NCBI GenBank assembly: GCA_964557855.1
Contig: CAZLBP010000018.1
Coordinates: 10,589-74,588, forward strand
DNA length: 64,000 bases
Origin: JAJRZL01 sp964557855
GTDB lineage: Bacteria > Zixibacteria > MSB-5A5 > GN15 > FEB-12
Direction: 5' to 3'
Below the pieces are notes generated by a model. The model searched no databases and was not told the DNA's origin. It saw only the letters and a program-made list of their open reading frames with translations. Shown piece by piece: positions 27,301-35,199 of this stretch (position 1 is its first letter; every line of letters begins with the position of its first letter). The translations under genes and the position numbers were made by a program.

Positions 27301-28218
27301 TCCGGACTGGGTACGGAAGTGATGTTGAGGGACGATGCTTACGAAGGTCCGATTGATATCGGGTTCGCCTTCCCCTACTACGACAGCAATTACACGCAGT
27401 TGTATATCGGCTCCAACGGCGTTCTTACTTTTGGGTCCGGGACGCCGGCCAGAATAAATACGCTGTTGCCGTACACGAGCGCGCCGAACAACATGCTGGC
27501 GTTGTGGTGGGATGATCTCGATCCCGAGGAAAGCGGTCATATTTACTACTACCATGACGCAGTTACGGGTCGCTTCATTGTCAGTTTTGTAGATGTTCCC
27601 AACTACCAGTATCCGAGCGGAACAGGCTCACTGACTTTTCAGGCCATTCTCTACCCCGACGGCCGAATCACGATGCAGTACGGCACGATGGATCCCGGCA
27701 GTGACGGCGAAGGCCTGACCAGTGCTTCGATCGGTATCGAGAATGTCTATGGCGACGACGGCCTTCAGGTTGTCTACAACGCACCCTATATGCACAACAA
27801 TCTGGCAATCGAGTTTACAGTCGTGCGCTGGCTGTGGGTCCAGCCGGCCGGCGGCCTCGTGGAACCGTACAGCTCCGCCACGGTGAATGTTCATTTCGAT
27901 GCGGCCGATCTGACCGATGGGACGTACAGCGGACAGTTGAGCATCACTACCAATGACCCGAACTTCCCCAGCACGACTATCCCGGTCTCTCTGACCGTTC
28001 AGAACTTCATCTGCGGTGACATTAACGATGACGGTGAGGGTCCGAATATCGAGGACGTCACGTGCATGGTCGACTACCTGTTCAAGGGCGGTCCGGAACC
28101 GCCGGTCCTGGAAGCGGCCAATGTCGACGGCGTTAACGGTACGGAGATTGACGTATCTGACTTGTCCTACCTGATAGATTACATGTTCCGCAGCGGCCCG
28201 GCACCGATCTGTCAATAG
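24355..28218 (+). CDS. Gingipain R-like (C25) secreted protease with dockerin tail, paralog 2
   Basis: 1,287 residues. ATG 24355 is chosen because GAGAGGT ends just before it and the signal peptide starts there (MRKNVITVVATVMLLAPALMG); the frame is open upstream to 24274. Propeptide ~25-215 (GEPALPKICRSIIIP). The catalytic domain has DMLIITYDAFHPYLDPLVQWKR cut into the usual order, LVGDHTQV, NYCGHGS (His429) and ISVACVNGDF (Cys462), a close match to gingipain R. DTWHIFGDPSVQV ends the domain. Ig-like and CARDB-like modules, a BACON-like repeat and the double dockerin tail (ending APICQ) follow. From the Ig module onward it parallels the preceding gene but lacks its lectin-like insert, so the two arose by tandem duplication. 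Confidence 0.9.
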   Translation: MRKNVITVVATVMLLAPALMGSPTGTVDVVVEESNDSRIVVRYEVNDFVKEEVQINGQTFYTVTCPEEGVLLEAGEPALPKICRSIIIPDDARMEVNIVSAKYTDYARTPVAPSKGNLLRTVNPDDIPYTLGPVYQTAEWYPGEVVNLREPHIQRDYRGTVIDLYAFQYHPEKQTLRVYESITIEVVHAGSGVHNILTRNSAEIKLVPDFDLMYERRYINYSQLSQRYTPVMESGDMLIITYDAFHPYLDPLVQWKRQKGIKTTVVDVSTIGNNSTSIKAYIQNFYNNNDLAWILLVGDHTQVATPYASGGASDPSYAKLAGSDNYPDAFVGRFSAENTGHVETQVERTVAYEMTPVSTAWLHKGTGIASNQGPGHNGEYDNVHMDYIRNDLLAFTYTHVDQIYDPTATSSQVSAALNEGRSIINYCGHGSTTSWSSSGFSSSHVNALTNTDMLPFIISVACVNGDFDGYTCFAEAWLRATSGGNPSGAIATYMSSINQSWSPPMYAQDEAVDLLVAEAKTTFGGLCFNGSCYMIDVNGAGGVEMYDTWHIFGDPSVQVRTDIPADLNVSHESVVLFNFTEFDVTVAGEEGALCALYHNGVLYGAAYTEASGAATIPISEALPIGEAITLTVTAFNANPYIGSVQVITPDGPYVIYNDNTINDLGIINGEVDAGESVLLGLQLKNVGPDDALEVTAALTTDDLYVNIADDNEYYGTVSGNDGIGYVVDGFAFDVAQDAPHGHLISFEVNVTGNSRLLWTSSFSLPVRAIGTLSMDPILADSLVGGDSCVLPIRVHNVGSGDLHITFTSPDDWIYCGGGEHVVAPNDSTDCHITLNSSGMVPGDHLGTVQYVTDDPGHPDGDIPVDLHIYLPACNIPQTSVDGSVAAGEEVVEPLVIDNNGPGRLTYSIGCQSFDPVTKREAPAEVASMPEPLGYRPTDGDKSGAVAPLYAASDRGHGGPDMYGYSWIDSDDPGGTAFLWVDISGLGTEVMLRDDAYEGPIDIGFAFPYYDSNYTQLYIGSNGVLTFGSGTPARINTLLPYTSAPNNMLALWWDDLDPEESGHIYYYHDAVTGRFIVSFVDVPNYQYPSGTGSLTFQAILYPDGRITMQYGTMDPGSDGEGLTSASIGIENVYGDDGLQVVYNAPYMHNNLAIEFTVVRWLWVQPAGGLVEPYSSATVNVHFDAADLTDGTYSGQLSITTNDPNFPSTTIPVSLTVQNFICGDINDDGEGPNIEDVTCMVDYLFKGGPEPPVLEAANVDGVNGTEIDVSDLSYLIDYMFRSGPAPICQ

Positions 28219-28252
28219 ACCGCATAGCTAGTTATCATCTTACGAGATGTAC

Positions 28253-28280
28253 AGCCACCCCTGAGCAATCAGGGGTGGCT
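28253..28280 (+). terminator. Intrinsic terminator after the C25 pair
   Basis: A 12-bp perfect stem AGCCACCCCTGA / TCAGGGGTGGCT with a GCAA tetraloop, followed by TTCTAAT. It lies 35 bases after the stop of the second C25 gene. Confidence 0.85.
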
Positions 28281-28414
28281 TTCTAATGCACTGCACAATA
28301 TCCTTGACTTCTCCGCCCCGAAGTGTTATCAATCACTCAGAGTGCACATGTGACGACAGAGACCTATACAGTCATTACGGAGAGACATAGGCTTGCAGTA
28401 CAACGGAGGTAGAT

Positions 28415-29725
28415 ATGAGAAAGAGTTCACTGATTCTGATAGCGGTTATCCTGATGTTGGCGGCTCTCCAGGTCGAGGCGCAACCCTGTAAGAAATCAGG
28501 CGCAGGCATTGAGTACTTCGAATATCCAAGCCAGTTAGAAGTTCCCGCTGTGCGGGCTTCTGCGGACCAGTGTCTATTATTCAATCATACTGACCTGGAT
28601 ACGCTCTACGGGTTCTCATCGGCGTGGATCGAGGGAGACCAGGTGATTTCCTATTTTGATCCATCATCCTGCGGTACGCCGATCTACCCGTTCGAAATTG
28701 AATCAGTCGAGTTTTTTCTCTTTGCCCCCGACGCCTCGTACGACTGGCCGGTGACACTTGATGTTGTAGTCTATGATTTGCAGGTATCGGGCGATCCTTG
28801 TTTCGGACCCCTCAACGAGCTGTGTCGGAAGACGGTCGTGTGCGATGAGAGTACATTCGAGTTTCCGAACACCGGCACGGTGACGTTTGACACGCCCTGT
28901 TGTGTCACCGGGCCATTCTATCTCGGCATCGAGTATACCGATCCCGGTCCGGGACCGTATCCATCGGTGGTGTTCGACACCAACCCGCCGGATACATGCG
29001 ACGTGTTTTACTACGTGAAGGTTTGCGAAGAGTGGTTCGGCTCGTATGCCTATTGGGTCGAGAATCCGGGTTACCCGTTCTTGTGGGTCAACGGTGAGAC
29101 GCAGTCCTTGAATTGCTGCACCGATGCCGACAATGATCTCGTGTGTGATGATGTCGACAATTGCCCCGGCGTAGCCAACACCGATCAATCAGACGTCGAT
29201 TCTGACGGTATCGGTGACGTGTGTGACAACTGCCCTGATAACTTCAATCCGGGGCAAGAAGATACGGACGGCGACACGTTTGCTAATGCTTGTGACAACT
29301 GCCCGAATGACGCCAACCCGACCCAGACCGACACCGACGGTGACGGGATCGGTGATCTGTGTGACGCCTGTCCCGATGATCCCTTCAATGACGCGGACAA
29401 TGACGGTTTCTGTGCCGGTGATGATAACTGCCCGGGTGTCTACAACCCGTTGCAGGAAGACAGCGACATGGACGGAGTCGGGGATTCTTGCGAAGTGTTT
29501 TCAGGATGCGTGGGGATGCGCGGCAACGTGGATGGTTTTCTTAATGACGACATCAATGTCGCCGATCTATCATACCTGGTCGATTATCTTTTCCGTGGCG
29601 GTCCTCCCCCGCCCTCGTCGGAGGAAGCTGATATTGACGGTGATGGTGATATCAACGTCGTCGACTTGACATATCTGGTTGACTATCTGTTCAAGGGTGG
29701 TCCGGCGCCGACGCCGTGTCCGTAG
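28415..29725 (+). CDS. Secreted thrombospondin type-3 repeat protein with dockerin tail
   Basis: 436 residues. GGAGGT lies just upstream of ATG 28415, and the signal peptide is MRKSSLILIAVILMLAALQVEA. Residues ~25-230 form a strand-rich domain with paired cysteines that I do not recognise. Residues ~235-360 hold four to five thrombospondin type-3 calcium repeats (DNDLVCDDVDNCPGVAN, DSDGIGDVCDNCPD, DTDGDGIGDLCDACPD, DSDMDGVGDSC). The double dockerin tail (~365-436) has NVADLSYLVDYLF and NVVDLTYLVDYLF and ends TPCP. It has no catalytic motif; it may be an adhesive or scaffold-like surface protein stiffened by calcium. It is separated from the proteases by a terminator, so it has its own promoter. 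Confidence 0.85.
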   Translation: MRKSSLILIAVILMLAALQVEAQPCKKSGAGIEYFEYPSQLEVPAVRASADQCLLFNHTDLDTLYGFSSAWIEGDQVISYFDPSSCGTPIYPFEIESVEFFLFAPDASYDWPVTLDVVVYDLQVSGDPCFGPLNELCRKTVVCDESTFEFPNTGTVTFDTPCCVTGPFYLGIEYTDPGPGPYPSVVFDTNPPDTCDVFYYVKVCEEWFGSYAYWVENPGYPFLWVNGETQSLNCCTDADNDLVCDDVDNCPGVANTDQSDVDSDGIGDVCDNCPDNFNPGQEDTDGDTFANACDNCPNDANPTQTDTDGDGIGDLCDACPDDPFNDADNDGFCAGDDNCPGVYNPLQEDSDMDGVGDSCEVFSGCVGMRGNVDGFLNDDINVADLSYLVDYLFRGGPPPPSSEEADIDGDGDINVVDLTYLVDYLFKGGPAPTPCP

Positions 29726-29739
29726 GGCCTGGCGTGTAG

Positions 29740-29787
29740 GCATCGGGTCACACTCACTACTGCGTAGCGACCGGGACCCGACGCAAC
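29740..29787. repeat. Long-stem hairpin repeat (arms GCATCGGGTC / GACCCGACGC)
   Basis: The outer arms match the hairpin arms inside the 161-bp element and the copies at 59101, 59190 and 59681. The centre differs. It ends in the shared GACGCAAC. Confidence 0.65.
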
Positions 29788-29812
29788 GAACCGGCGATGG
29801 GCGACGAAGAAG

Positions 29813-29832
29813 GGCAGATGTGGACATCTGCC
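29813..29832. repeat. Dispersed palindrome GGCAGATGTGGACATCTGCC
   Basis: It is identical to the 20 bases at 59155-59174 and close to the copies at 15911 and 17153. Confidence 0.75.
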
Positions 29833-29956
29833 GCCCACTGTCATCTCCTGGTTGGCGACGTGGTCTTGTACCGTACAGATTCCGCCGCAAGCGCTGGGGC
29901 ACCCGGCCTCAGTGATTCATAACCCTCAGCATAAAACACGACATCCACCGATGATG

Positions 29957-31297
29957 TCAGGCGTATATCCCCCGCAGGTGCACTACCTCCACGACGCGAG
30001 TGATGGCCAGCATGAAGGCGGCTATGCGGAGGCTCACTTTGTGTTCCTCCGACATGCGCAGGACATCGTGGAACGATGCGACCACTTTCTCCTCCAGGCG
30101 GCGGTTGACTTCCTCCTCACTCCAGTAATAGCCGATGCGGTTCTGGACCCATTCGAAATAGGAGACCGTCACGCCGCCCGCATTGGCCAGGATATCGGGG
30201 ATGACCGTAATGCCCTTTTTGTCCAGAATATCATCGGCATCGGGGGTAGTCGGTCCGTTGGCGCCTTCGGCCAGGATTTTGCACTTGATCGAGCGGGCAT
30301 TGACCTTGGTGATCTGGTTTTCCAATGCTGCCGGAATAAGAATGTCCACTTTGGCCGTCAGGACCTGGGCGGGCTCGATGATTTCCGCACCGGGATAGTC
30401 GAGAATGGTTTTGTGCGTGGCCACGTAGTCCAGCAGGTTGAAGACGTCGATGCCGTCCGGCTTGTAAATAGCGCCGTTGACGTCGGAGATATGCGTAACC
30501 TTGACGCCGTGTTCATGGAGCAGCCGGGCGGCGACGGAGCCGACGTTGCCGAAGCCCTGTACGGCGGCCGTGCAGTCATCGAGATGCATACCGAGATGCC
30601 TGACGGCCTCGCGGACACAGATGACAACTCCTCGCCCAGTGGCTTCGAGGCGACCCTGGGAGCCACCCAGGACAATCGGTTTGCCGGTGACGACCCCGAG
30701 TTCGCAGTGGCCGGCTTTCATGGAGTACGTATCGAGGAACCAGGCCATGGCCTGCGGACCGGTGCCGACGTCGGGCGCCGGGATATCGGAGTCGGGGCCG
30801 AAAACATCGCTCAAGTCAGCCACGTATCGTCGTGTGAGGCGTTCCAGTTCGCGGTGAGACATCTTGTTCGGATCACACACAATACCGCCTTTGCCGCCAC
30901 CGAAGGGGATGTTGACGACGGCGCATTTCCAGGTCATCCAGGACGCCAGGGCCTGAACCTCATCCAGAGTCACATTGGGATGAAAGCGGATGCCGCCCTT
31001 GGCCGGGCCACGGGCGATGGAATGCTGGACGCGATAGCCGGTGAACATGCGGAAGGAACCGTCGTCCATCTTGACCGGCAGGTTCACGATGGTGGCGCGT
31101 CGGGGCATCTTGATGAACTCGAGAATGACCGGATCAAGTTTGAGTTTCTTGGCGGCAGCGTCGAATTGCTGCATGACATTTTGAAAGACCGATATGGGGA
31201 TCGTGAGATTTCGGCGCTGAACTACCGACCGCGGATGAATCGATACTTTGGTCTTCTTTTTACCGGTCGTGTTTTTCGAGGATGAACTTTTAGGCAC
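29957..31297 (-). CDS. gdhA: Glutamate dehydrogenase
   Basis: 446 residues, the Glu/Leu/Phe/Val dehydrogenase family, interconverting glutamate with 2-oxoglutarate and ammonia. Seen: YRVQHSIARGPAKGGIRFHP, MTWKCAVVNIPFGGGKGGI (catalytic and substrate lysines), DIPAPDVGTGPQAMAWFLD, then the NAD(P) fold with VQGFGNVGSVAARLLHEHG. The C-terminal NAGGVTVSYFEWVQNR is the family hallmark. The chain has a Ser/Lys-rich N-terminal extension of ~20 residues (PKSSSSKNTTGKKKTK), presumably flexible. GTG 31297 has an AAGGAGGAAGGG ribosome site and overlaps the end of the upstream glycosylase gene by eight bases, so the two share a transcript. Confidence 0.95.
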   Translation of the reverse strand: MPKSSSSKNTTGKKKTKVSIHPRSVVQRRNLTIPISVFQNVMQQFDAAAKKLKLDPVILEFIKMPRRATIVNLPVKMDDGSFRMFTGYRVQHSIARGPAKGGIRFHPNVTLDEVQALASWMTWKCAVVNIPFGGGKGGIVCDPNKMSHRELERLTRRYVADLSDVFGPDSDIPAPDVGTGPQAMAWFLDTYSMKAGHCELGVVTGKPIVLGGSQGRLEATGRGVVICVREAVRHLGMHLDDCTAAVQGFGNVGSVAARLLHEHGVKVTHISDVNGAIYKPDGIDVFNLLDYVATHKTILDYPGAEIIEPAQVLTAKVDILIPAALENQITKVNARSIKCKILAEGANGPTTPDADDILDKKGITVIPDILANAGGVTVSYFEWVQNRIGYYWSEEEVNRRLEEKVVASFHDVLRMSEEHKVSLRIAAFMLAITRVVEVVHLRGIYA

Positions 31298-31922
31298 GAT
31301 TACCCTTCCTCCTTACCCGAATGCTGTTTGTTCTCGGCTTGGACACCGACCTGGAATCTCCATCATAGAAACGCCACGGATGTTTCGTACCGACCCGAAT
31401 GCCGACCCGTTCGGTCTGCACGACGTGCGGCACATCTTCATTTCGGTCTTCAAGGTACAGAGTGTCGCCGGTCAAATCAATATTATTGTGCTCCCGGGTT
31501 AACCCGAAAGCGCGGCAAAACTTCCCCGGCCCGTTGAGCACGGTGTGCATCTTGGGGACAGCGGCATGAGTATTAACATTGTCAAAGCCGTCTTTCGGTT
31601 CAGCAGCGCGCAGCAGTACGGCCGCCGGGCGACCTTCCGGTTCGGTCACGAAATTGAGACAATAGTACATACCGTAAATGAAGTAGACATAGCTGAAACC
31701 GGGTGGACCGAACATGACGAAATTGCGCTCGGTCCTGCCTCGGGCGGCGTGACAGGCCGGGTCGCCCTGTCCGATGTAAGCCTCCACTTCCACGAGGCGG
31801 GCGGACAGCGTTCCGTGGGGCGATCGAAACGTGATGTATTTCCCGAGCAAGTCGGGAGCGACTTCGAGCGTGGGGCGGCTGTAGAAGCTTCGGGAGAGTT
31901 TGGGGTGCTGGCGGCGCGGCAT
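31290..31922 (-). CDS. mpg: 3-methyladenine DNA glycosylase, AAG/MPG family
   Basis: A 210-residue base-excision repair enzyme that removes alkylated purines. Signatures: LARSFY-like start (KLSRSFYSRPTLEVAPDLLGK), ARLVEVEAYIG with the catalytic Glu, DPACHAARGRTERNFVMFGPPGFSYVYFIYGMYYCLN (the base-flipping loop region), and VLNGPGKFCRAFGL. Length is typical. Its stop overlaps the gdhA start by eight bases. The upstream region up to the 161-bp element contains no strong ribosome site for ATG 31922, so the start is the least certain part. Confidence 0.92.
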   Translation of the reverse strand: MPRRQHPKLSRSFYSRPTLEVAPDLLGKYITFRSPHGTLSARLVEVEAYIGQGDPACHAARGRTERNFVMFGPPGFSYVYFIYGMYYCLNFVTEPEGRPAAVLLRAAEPKDGFDNVNTHAAVPKMHTVLNGPGKFCRAFGLTREHNNIDLTGDTLYLEDRNEDVPHVVQTERVGIRVGTKHPWRFYDGDSRSVSKPRTNSIRVRRKGNRA

Positions 31923-31953
31923 GGTTTACGATCGAGCCCACCCGTTGAGGAGT

Positions 31954-32114
31954 GTTGAAAAAGCCTCTTTTGGCCGTTGCGTCAGGTCCTGCGAATCCAC
32001 TCCAGTGGATTCGTGAGACCTGCCGCTGTTACTCCGCAACGAGTTACGTATCGGGTCAAAATCCCGCTGACGCGGGCTCAGGACCCGACACGATAGTAAC
32101 CGAAGCTTTTCAAC
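31954..32114 (+). repeat. 161-bp dispersed element, copy C
   Basis: The ends are GTTGAAAAAG and GCTTTTCAAC, a near-perfect terminal inverted repeat. Hairpin 1 has arms CGAATCCAC / GTGGATTCG; hairpin 2 has ATCCCGCTGACGCGGGCT at its tip, as in copies A and B. CCCACCCGTTGAGG lies left and CCCACCGGGTGGGG right of the core. Confidence 0.88.
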
Positions 32115-32160
32115 CCACCCACCGGGTGGGGTACCAAGATTGGAGCCGATGATACTCTCA

Positions 32161-32802
32161 CTAAACCGCATAACCGCCGGTTAAGAACGGGTTGTTGGCA
32201 CGTTCGCCGCCTACGGTTGTTTCCGGGCCGTGGCCGGGGTAACAGACGATCCGGTCCGGCAATGTGAGTATCTTGCTCGTAATAGACTGGATCAGTTGCT
32301 CATGCGAACTGCCGGGGAAATCGGTCCTCCCGATCGAGCCCCAGAAGAGCGTATCGCCGGTGAACAGGATGCCGTTTTGTTCATCGAGATAACAGACTCC
32401 GGCGGGAGTATGCCCGGGTGTTGAGAGGACGCGAAACTGATGCGGACCGACCACGAGCAACTGGTTTTCTATGACCAAATGATCCGGGGGTGGCGCAACT
32501 ATGGGCTGTCCGATCAGGGCCGAGACATTGGCCGACGGATTCGAAAGCAGATCTTCCTCACCCTCGCCTATGTAGACAGGGATTTCATATCGTTTTTTGA
32601 CCTGTTTTAGGGCGCCGATATGGTCTCCGTGACCATGAGTCAGCAGCACTGCTACCGGCGAGAAGCCGGATTTTTCTACCTCGCTGAAGATCTTGTCGGC
32701 ATCAGCGCCGGGATCGATAATAACGCCTTCTTTGGCGGTTTCATCCCAGTAGAGATAGCAGTTAACCTCAAACGGTCCGACGACAATGGTTTGCAGTTTC
32801 AT
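32161..32802 (-). CDS. Metallo-beta-lactamase fold hydrolase (glyoxalase II-like)
   Basis: A 213-residue single-domain MBL protein. Metal motifs: LLTHGHGDHIG (HxHxDH), STPGHTPAGVC (third His), FTGDTLFWGSIGR (bridging Asp) and CYPGHGPETTVGGE (last His). The set and order match the glyoxalase II-like family often annotated as hydroxyacylglutathione hydrolase or MBL-fold hydrolase; no C-terminal glutathione domain is present, so a glutathione substrate is doubtful. ATG 32802 is preferred because the 13 extra residues upstream are not conserved-looking, though no strong ribosome site supports it. Substrate unknown. Confidence 0.87.
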   Translation of the reverse strand: MKLQTIVVGPFEVNCYLYWDETAKEGVIIDPGADADKIFSEVEKSGFSPVAVLLTHGHGDHIGALKQVKKRYEIPVYIGEGEEDLLSNPSANVSALIGQPIVAPPPDHLVIENQLLVVGPHQFRVLSTPGHTPAGVCYLDEQNGILFTGDTLFWGSIGRTDFPGSSHEQLIQSITSKILTLPDRIVCYPGHGPETTVGGERANNPFLTGGYAV

Positions 32803-32948
32803 ATGTGGAGCCCAAGTTACACAGCGGGGAGCTTTTGTCAACCGGTTTCGGGATCAGGAGCGACCTTCTTCCTGTTTGAAGTTTATAAACATGTGGAGCA
32901 ATCCGGCGTTGCTTAGCCGTTGGAATTCAATACAAAATCGGTAAGGGC

Positions 32949-32978
32949 TTGTGAAAAAAATAACACAATGTGTATAAT
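32949..32978 (+). promoter_or_regulatory. Sigma-70-type promoter for prfB and downstream genes
   Basis: TTGTGA (32949-32954) and a perfect TATAAT (32973-32978) are separated by 18 bases. They lie 64 bases upstream of the prfB start, in an AT-rich stretch. Confidence 0.6.
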
Positions 32979-33041
32979 TGTCATTGACCGGAGCGTACCA
33001 TGTTTTTATATTGGTAGCTTCCTTATGGAGGAATCGAAGAG

Positions 33042-34188
33042 ATGATTACGGAACTTAAATACGGCATTTCCGAACTCAACGAACGGCTCGAAAAGCTAGC
33101 GAGGTTTCTTTGACCTCGAAAACCGAAAGAAGAGTTTGACGGCCCTGGAGAAGAAGACGACTAAGGCCGATTTCTGGGACGACAACACGGTGGCCCAAGG
33201 GGTGCTCAAAGAAGTCTCCGTGCACAAAAAGTGGATAGATACGCACGCCCATTTGACGGCGGAGTTACGGGATATTCGGGAGTTGACGGAGATGATCGAC
33301 GAGGAGAGTACCGGTGAGGTCAAGGAACTGGAGGCCTCGTTGGAGAAAATGTCGAAGGAGCTTGATGATCTGGAGTTCCAGGCTCTGTTGTCGGGTCCGG
33401 ATGATCACCGAAACGCCATTCTCACCATCCATCCGGGAGCGGGCGGGACCGAGTCGCAGGACTGGGCGGAGATGCTTTTCCGGATGTACAACCGCTGGTC
33501 GGAACGTCAGAATTTCAAAGTGGAGCTGCTTGACCTGCAGCCGGGCGACGAGGCCGGTCTGAAGTCGGCGACGCTGGAGATTACCGGCGACTTCGCGTAC
33601 GGTTACCTGAAATCCGAATCCGGGGTGCATCGCCTGGTGCGCATATCGCCGTTCGACGCCAACGCGCGCCGGCATACGTCGTTCGTATCCGTGCACGTCT
33701 ATCCTGAAGTGGCAGATAATGTAGATATCACGGTAGCCGATGAGGACGTCCGGATAGACACGTTTCGGGCCTCCGGGGCCGGCGGGCAGCACGTCAACAA
33801 GACATCATCGGCAGTGCGCATAACGCATATCCCGTCCGGTATCGTAGTCACCTGTCAGTCGGAGCGCAGTCAGCACAAGAACAAGAATTACGCGTATACC
33901 ATTCTCAAATCGCGCCTGTACCAGTTGCACAAGGAAGAACAGGCCAGGAAAATGCAGAAATACGAGGATCAGAAGAAGAAGATCGAATGGGGATCGCAGA
34001 TCAGGTCGTATGTCTTCCATCCATACAACATGGTGAAGGATCATCGCACGTCGGTCGAAACGGGTAACGTGCAGACCGTAATGGACGGTGATCTCGAACT
34101 TTTCATAGAAGCGTATCTGACGAATCCCGAATTGAATGACAGTGTCGCCGAATTGACCCATTCCCGGGCCGATTCGGATCAACAGTAA
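33042..34188 (+). CDS. prfB: Peptide chain release factor 2, with programmed +1 frameshift
   Basis: The factor that ends translation at UGA and UAA. The first 23 codons run from ATG 33042 to an in-frame TGA at 33111-33113. A +1 shift there restores the frame for the rest, giving about 381 residues. The main part has the coiled N-terminal domain, then HPGAGGTESQDWAEML, and the catalytic GGQ loop in FRASGAGGQHVNKTSSAVRI. The shift site is canonical and makes RF2 regulate its own synthesis. The region TGCTD-type anticodon motif is not checked; the PT/SPF choice is visible only as RISPFDANARRHTSF, which is the RF2 SPF motif. pta starts 15 bases downstream. Confidence 0.95.
33100..33114 (+). promoter_or_regulatory. 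RF2 autoregulatory frameshift site
   Basis: CGAGG-TTT-CTT-TGA-C: an internal Shine-Dalgarno-like GAGG three bases before the CTT slip codon, then the TGA stop and C. This matches the well-known prfB arrangement (SD, CUU UGA C). Confidence 0.93.
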
Positions 34189-34203
34189 CGGAGTAGACAG
34201 AGT

Positions 34204-35196
34204 ATGAACGCACTCTCGCGCATAAAAGACAAGGCCAGAGCGAAGAAACGCAAGGCGGTGCTGCCGGAGGGGACGGAGCCCCGCACCATCCAGGCGGCCA
34301 AGAAGATTCTGTCGGAAGGGATTGCCGAGCTCGTACTGCTGGGTGACGAGGTTGAGGTCTCGAAGCTGGCCAAAGAGCACGCACTCAATCTCGGCAAAGT
34401 AGAGGTGATCAATCCGACTCATTCCCCCGACTACAACAGTTACGTGGCCGAGCTGATGGAGATTAGAAAGGCCAAGGGCATGTCCGAAGAGATAGCCAAA
34501 CGGTTTATGGCCGATCCCCTGTTTTTCGGAGCCATGCTGGTTCGCCACGACAAGGTGGATGCTTCTATAGCCGGGGCGGTGAACACGACGGGTAACGTCC
34601 TGCGAGCGGCCATTCAGGTGATCGGCCTGAAGCCGGGGATCAACGTTGTCTCCAGCTGCTTCTTGATGACAATACCGAAGTTTCGCGACGTACATGACAA
34701 GGTGTTCATGTTTGCCGACTGCGCCGTCGTGCCTAACCCGAATGCCGGGCAGTTGGCCTCGATTGCCGCTTCGACGGCAGAAACGCTCAAGTTCCTTCTG
34801 GGCGAAGAACCGAAAGTGGCGCTGCTGTCGTTTTCGACCAAGGGTTCGGCTTCGCACGACGACGTCGGGAAGGTCGTGCAGGCGCTGCAGATCCTCAAGA
34901 CCGAACATCCCGACCTGAAAGTGGACGGTGAATTCCAGGTAGACGCAGCGATCATACCCGAGATCGGTTCTCGCAAGGCGCCGGATTCGGACATTGCCGG
35001 TGAGGCCAACGTCTTGATCTTTCCCGACCTCGATGCCGGCAATATCGGCTACAAACTCACCGAACGTCTCGGCGGCGCGACGGCGACCGGTCCGATAATC
35101 CAGGGTCTGGCCAAGCCGGCCAATGATCTGTCGCGCGGGTGTTCGGTGGATGATATCGTAAACGTTTGTGCAATAGCTACACTACTAAAGGGGTAG
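34204..35196 (+). CDS. pta: Phosphate acetyltransferase (short form)
   Basis: A 330-residue enzyme converting acetyl-CoA and phosphate to acetyl phosphate and CoA. It starts LSRIKDKARAKKRKAVLPEGTEPRTIQAA, typical of the short Pta family, and shows DASIAGAVNTTGNVLRAAIQVIG, SSCFLMTIPK, FADCAVVPNPNAGQLASIA and VALLSFSTKGSASHDDV. It ends with FPDLDAGNIGYKLTERLGGATATGPIIQGLAKPANDLSRGCS, which is the CoA/phosphate site. Length rules out the long, regulatory form. It is packed between prfB and an aminotransferase (gap of three bases downstream), so one transcript is likely. Acetate kinase is not in the window. Confidence 0.95.
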   Translation: MNALSRIKDKARAKKRKAVLPEGTEPRTIQAAKKILSEGIAELVLLGDEVEVSKLAKEHALNLGKVEVINPTHSPDYNSYVAELMEIRKAKGMSEEIAKRFMADPLFFGAMLVRHDKVDASIAGAVNTTGNVLRAAIQVIGLKPGINVVSSCFLMTIPKFRDVHDKVFMFADCAVVPNPNAGQLASIAASTAETLKFLLGEEPKVALLSFSTKGSASHDDVGKVVQALQILKTEHPDLKVDGEFQVDAAIIPEIGSRKAPDSDIAGEANVLIFPDLDAGNIGYKLTERLGGATATGPIIQGLAKPANDLSRGCSVDDIVNVCAIATLLKG

Positions 35197-35199
35197 TTC

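Noticed and set aside
29852..31285. Long plus-strand frame opposite gdhA
   Set aside because: It is antisense to a clear glutamate dehydrogenase; no family resemblance, and high-GC codon structure on the other strand explains it.
33111..33113. In-frame TGA near the start of prfB as a broken gene
   Set aside because: The SD-like GAGG, CTT and TGA-C are the known RF2 autoregulatory frameshift arrangement.
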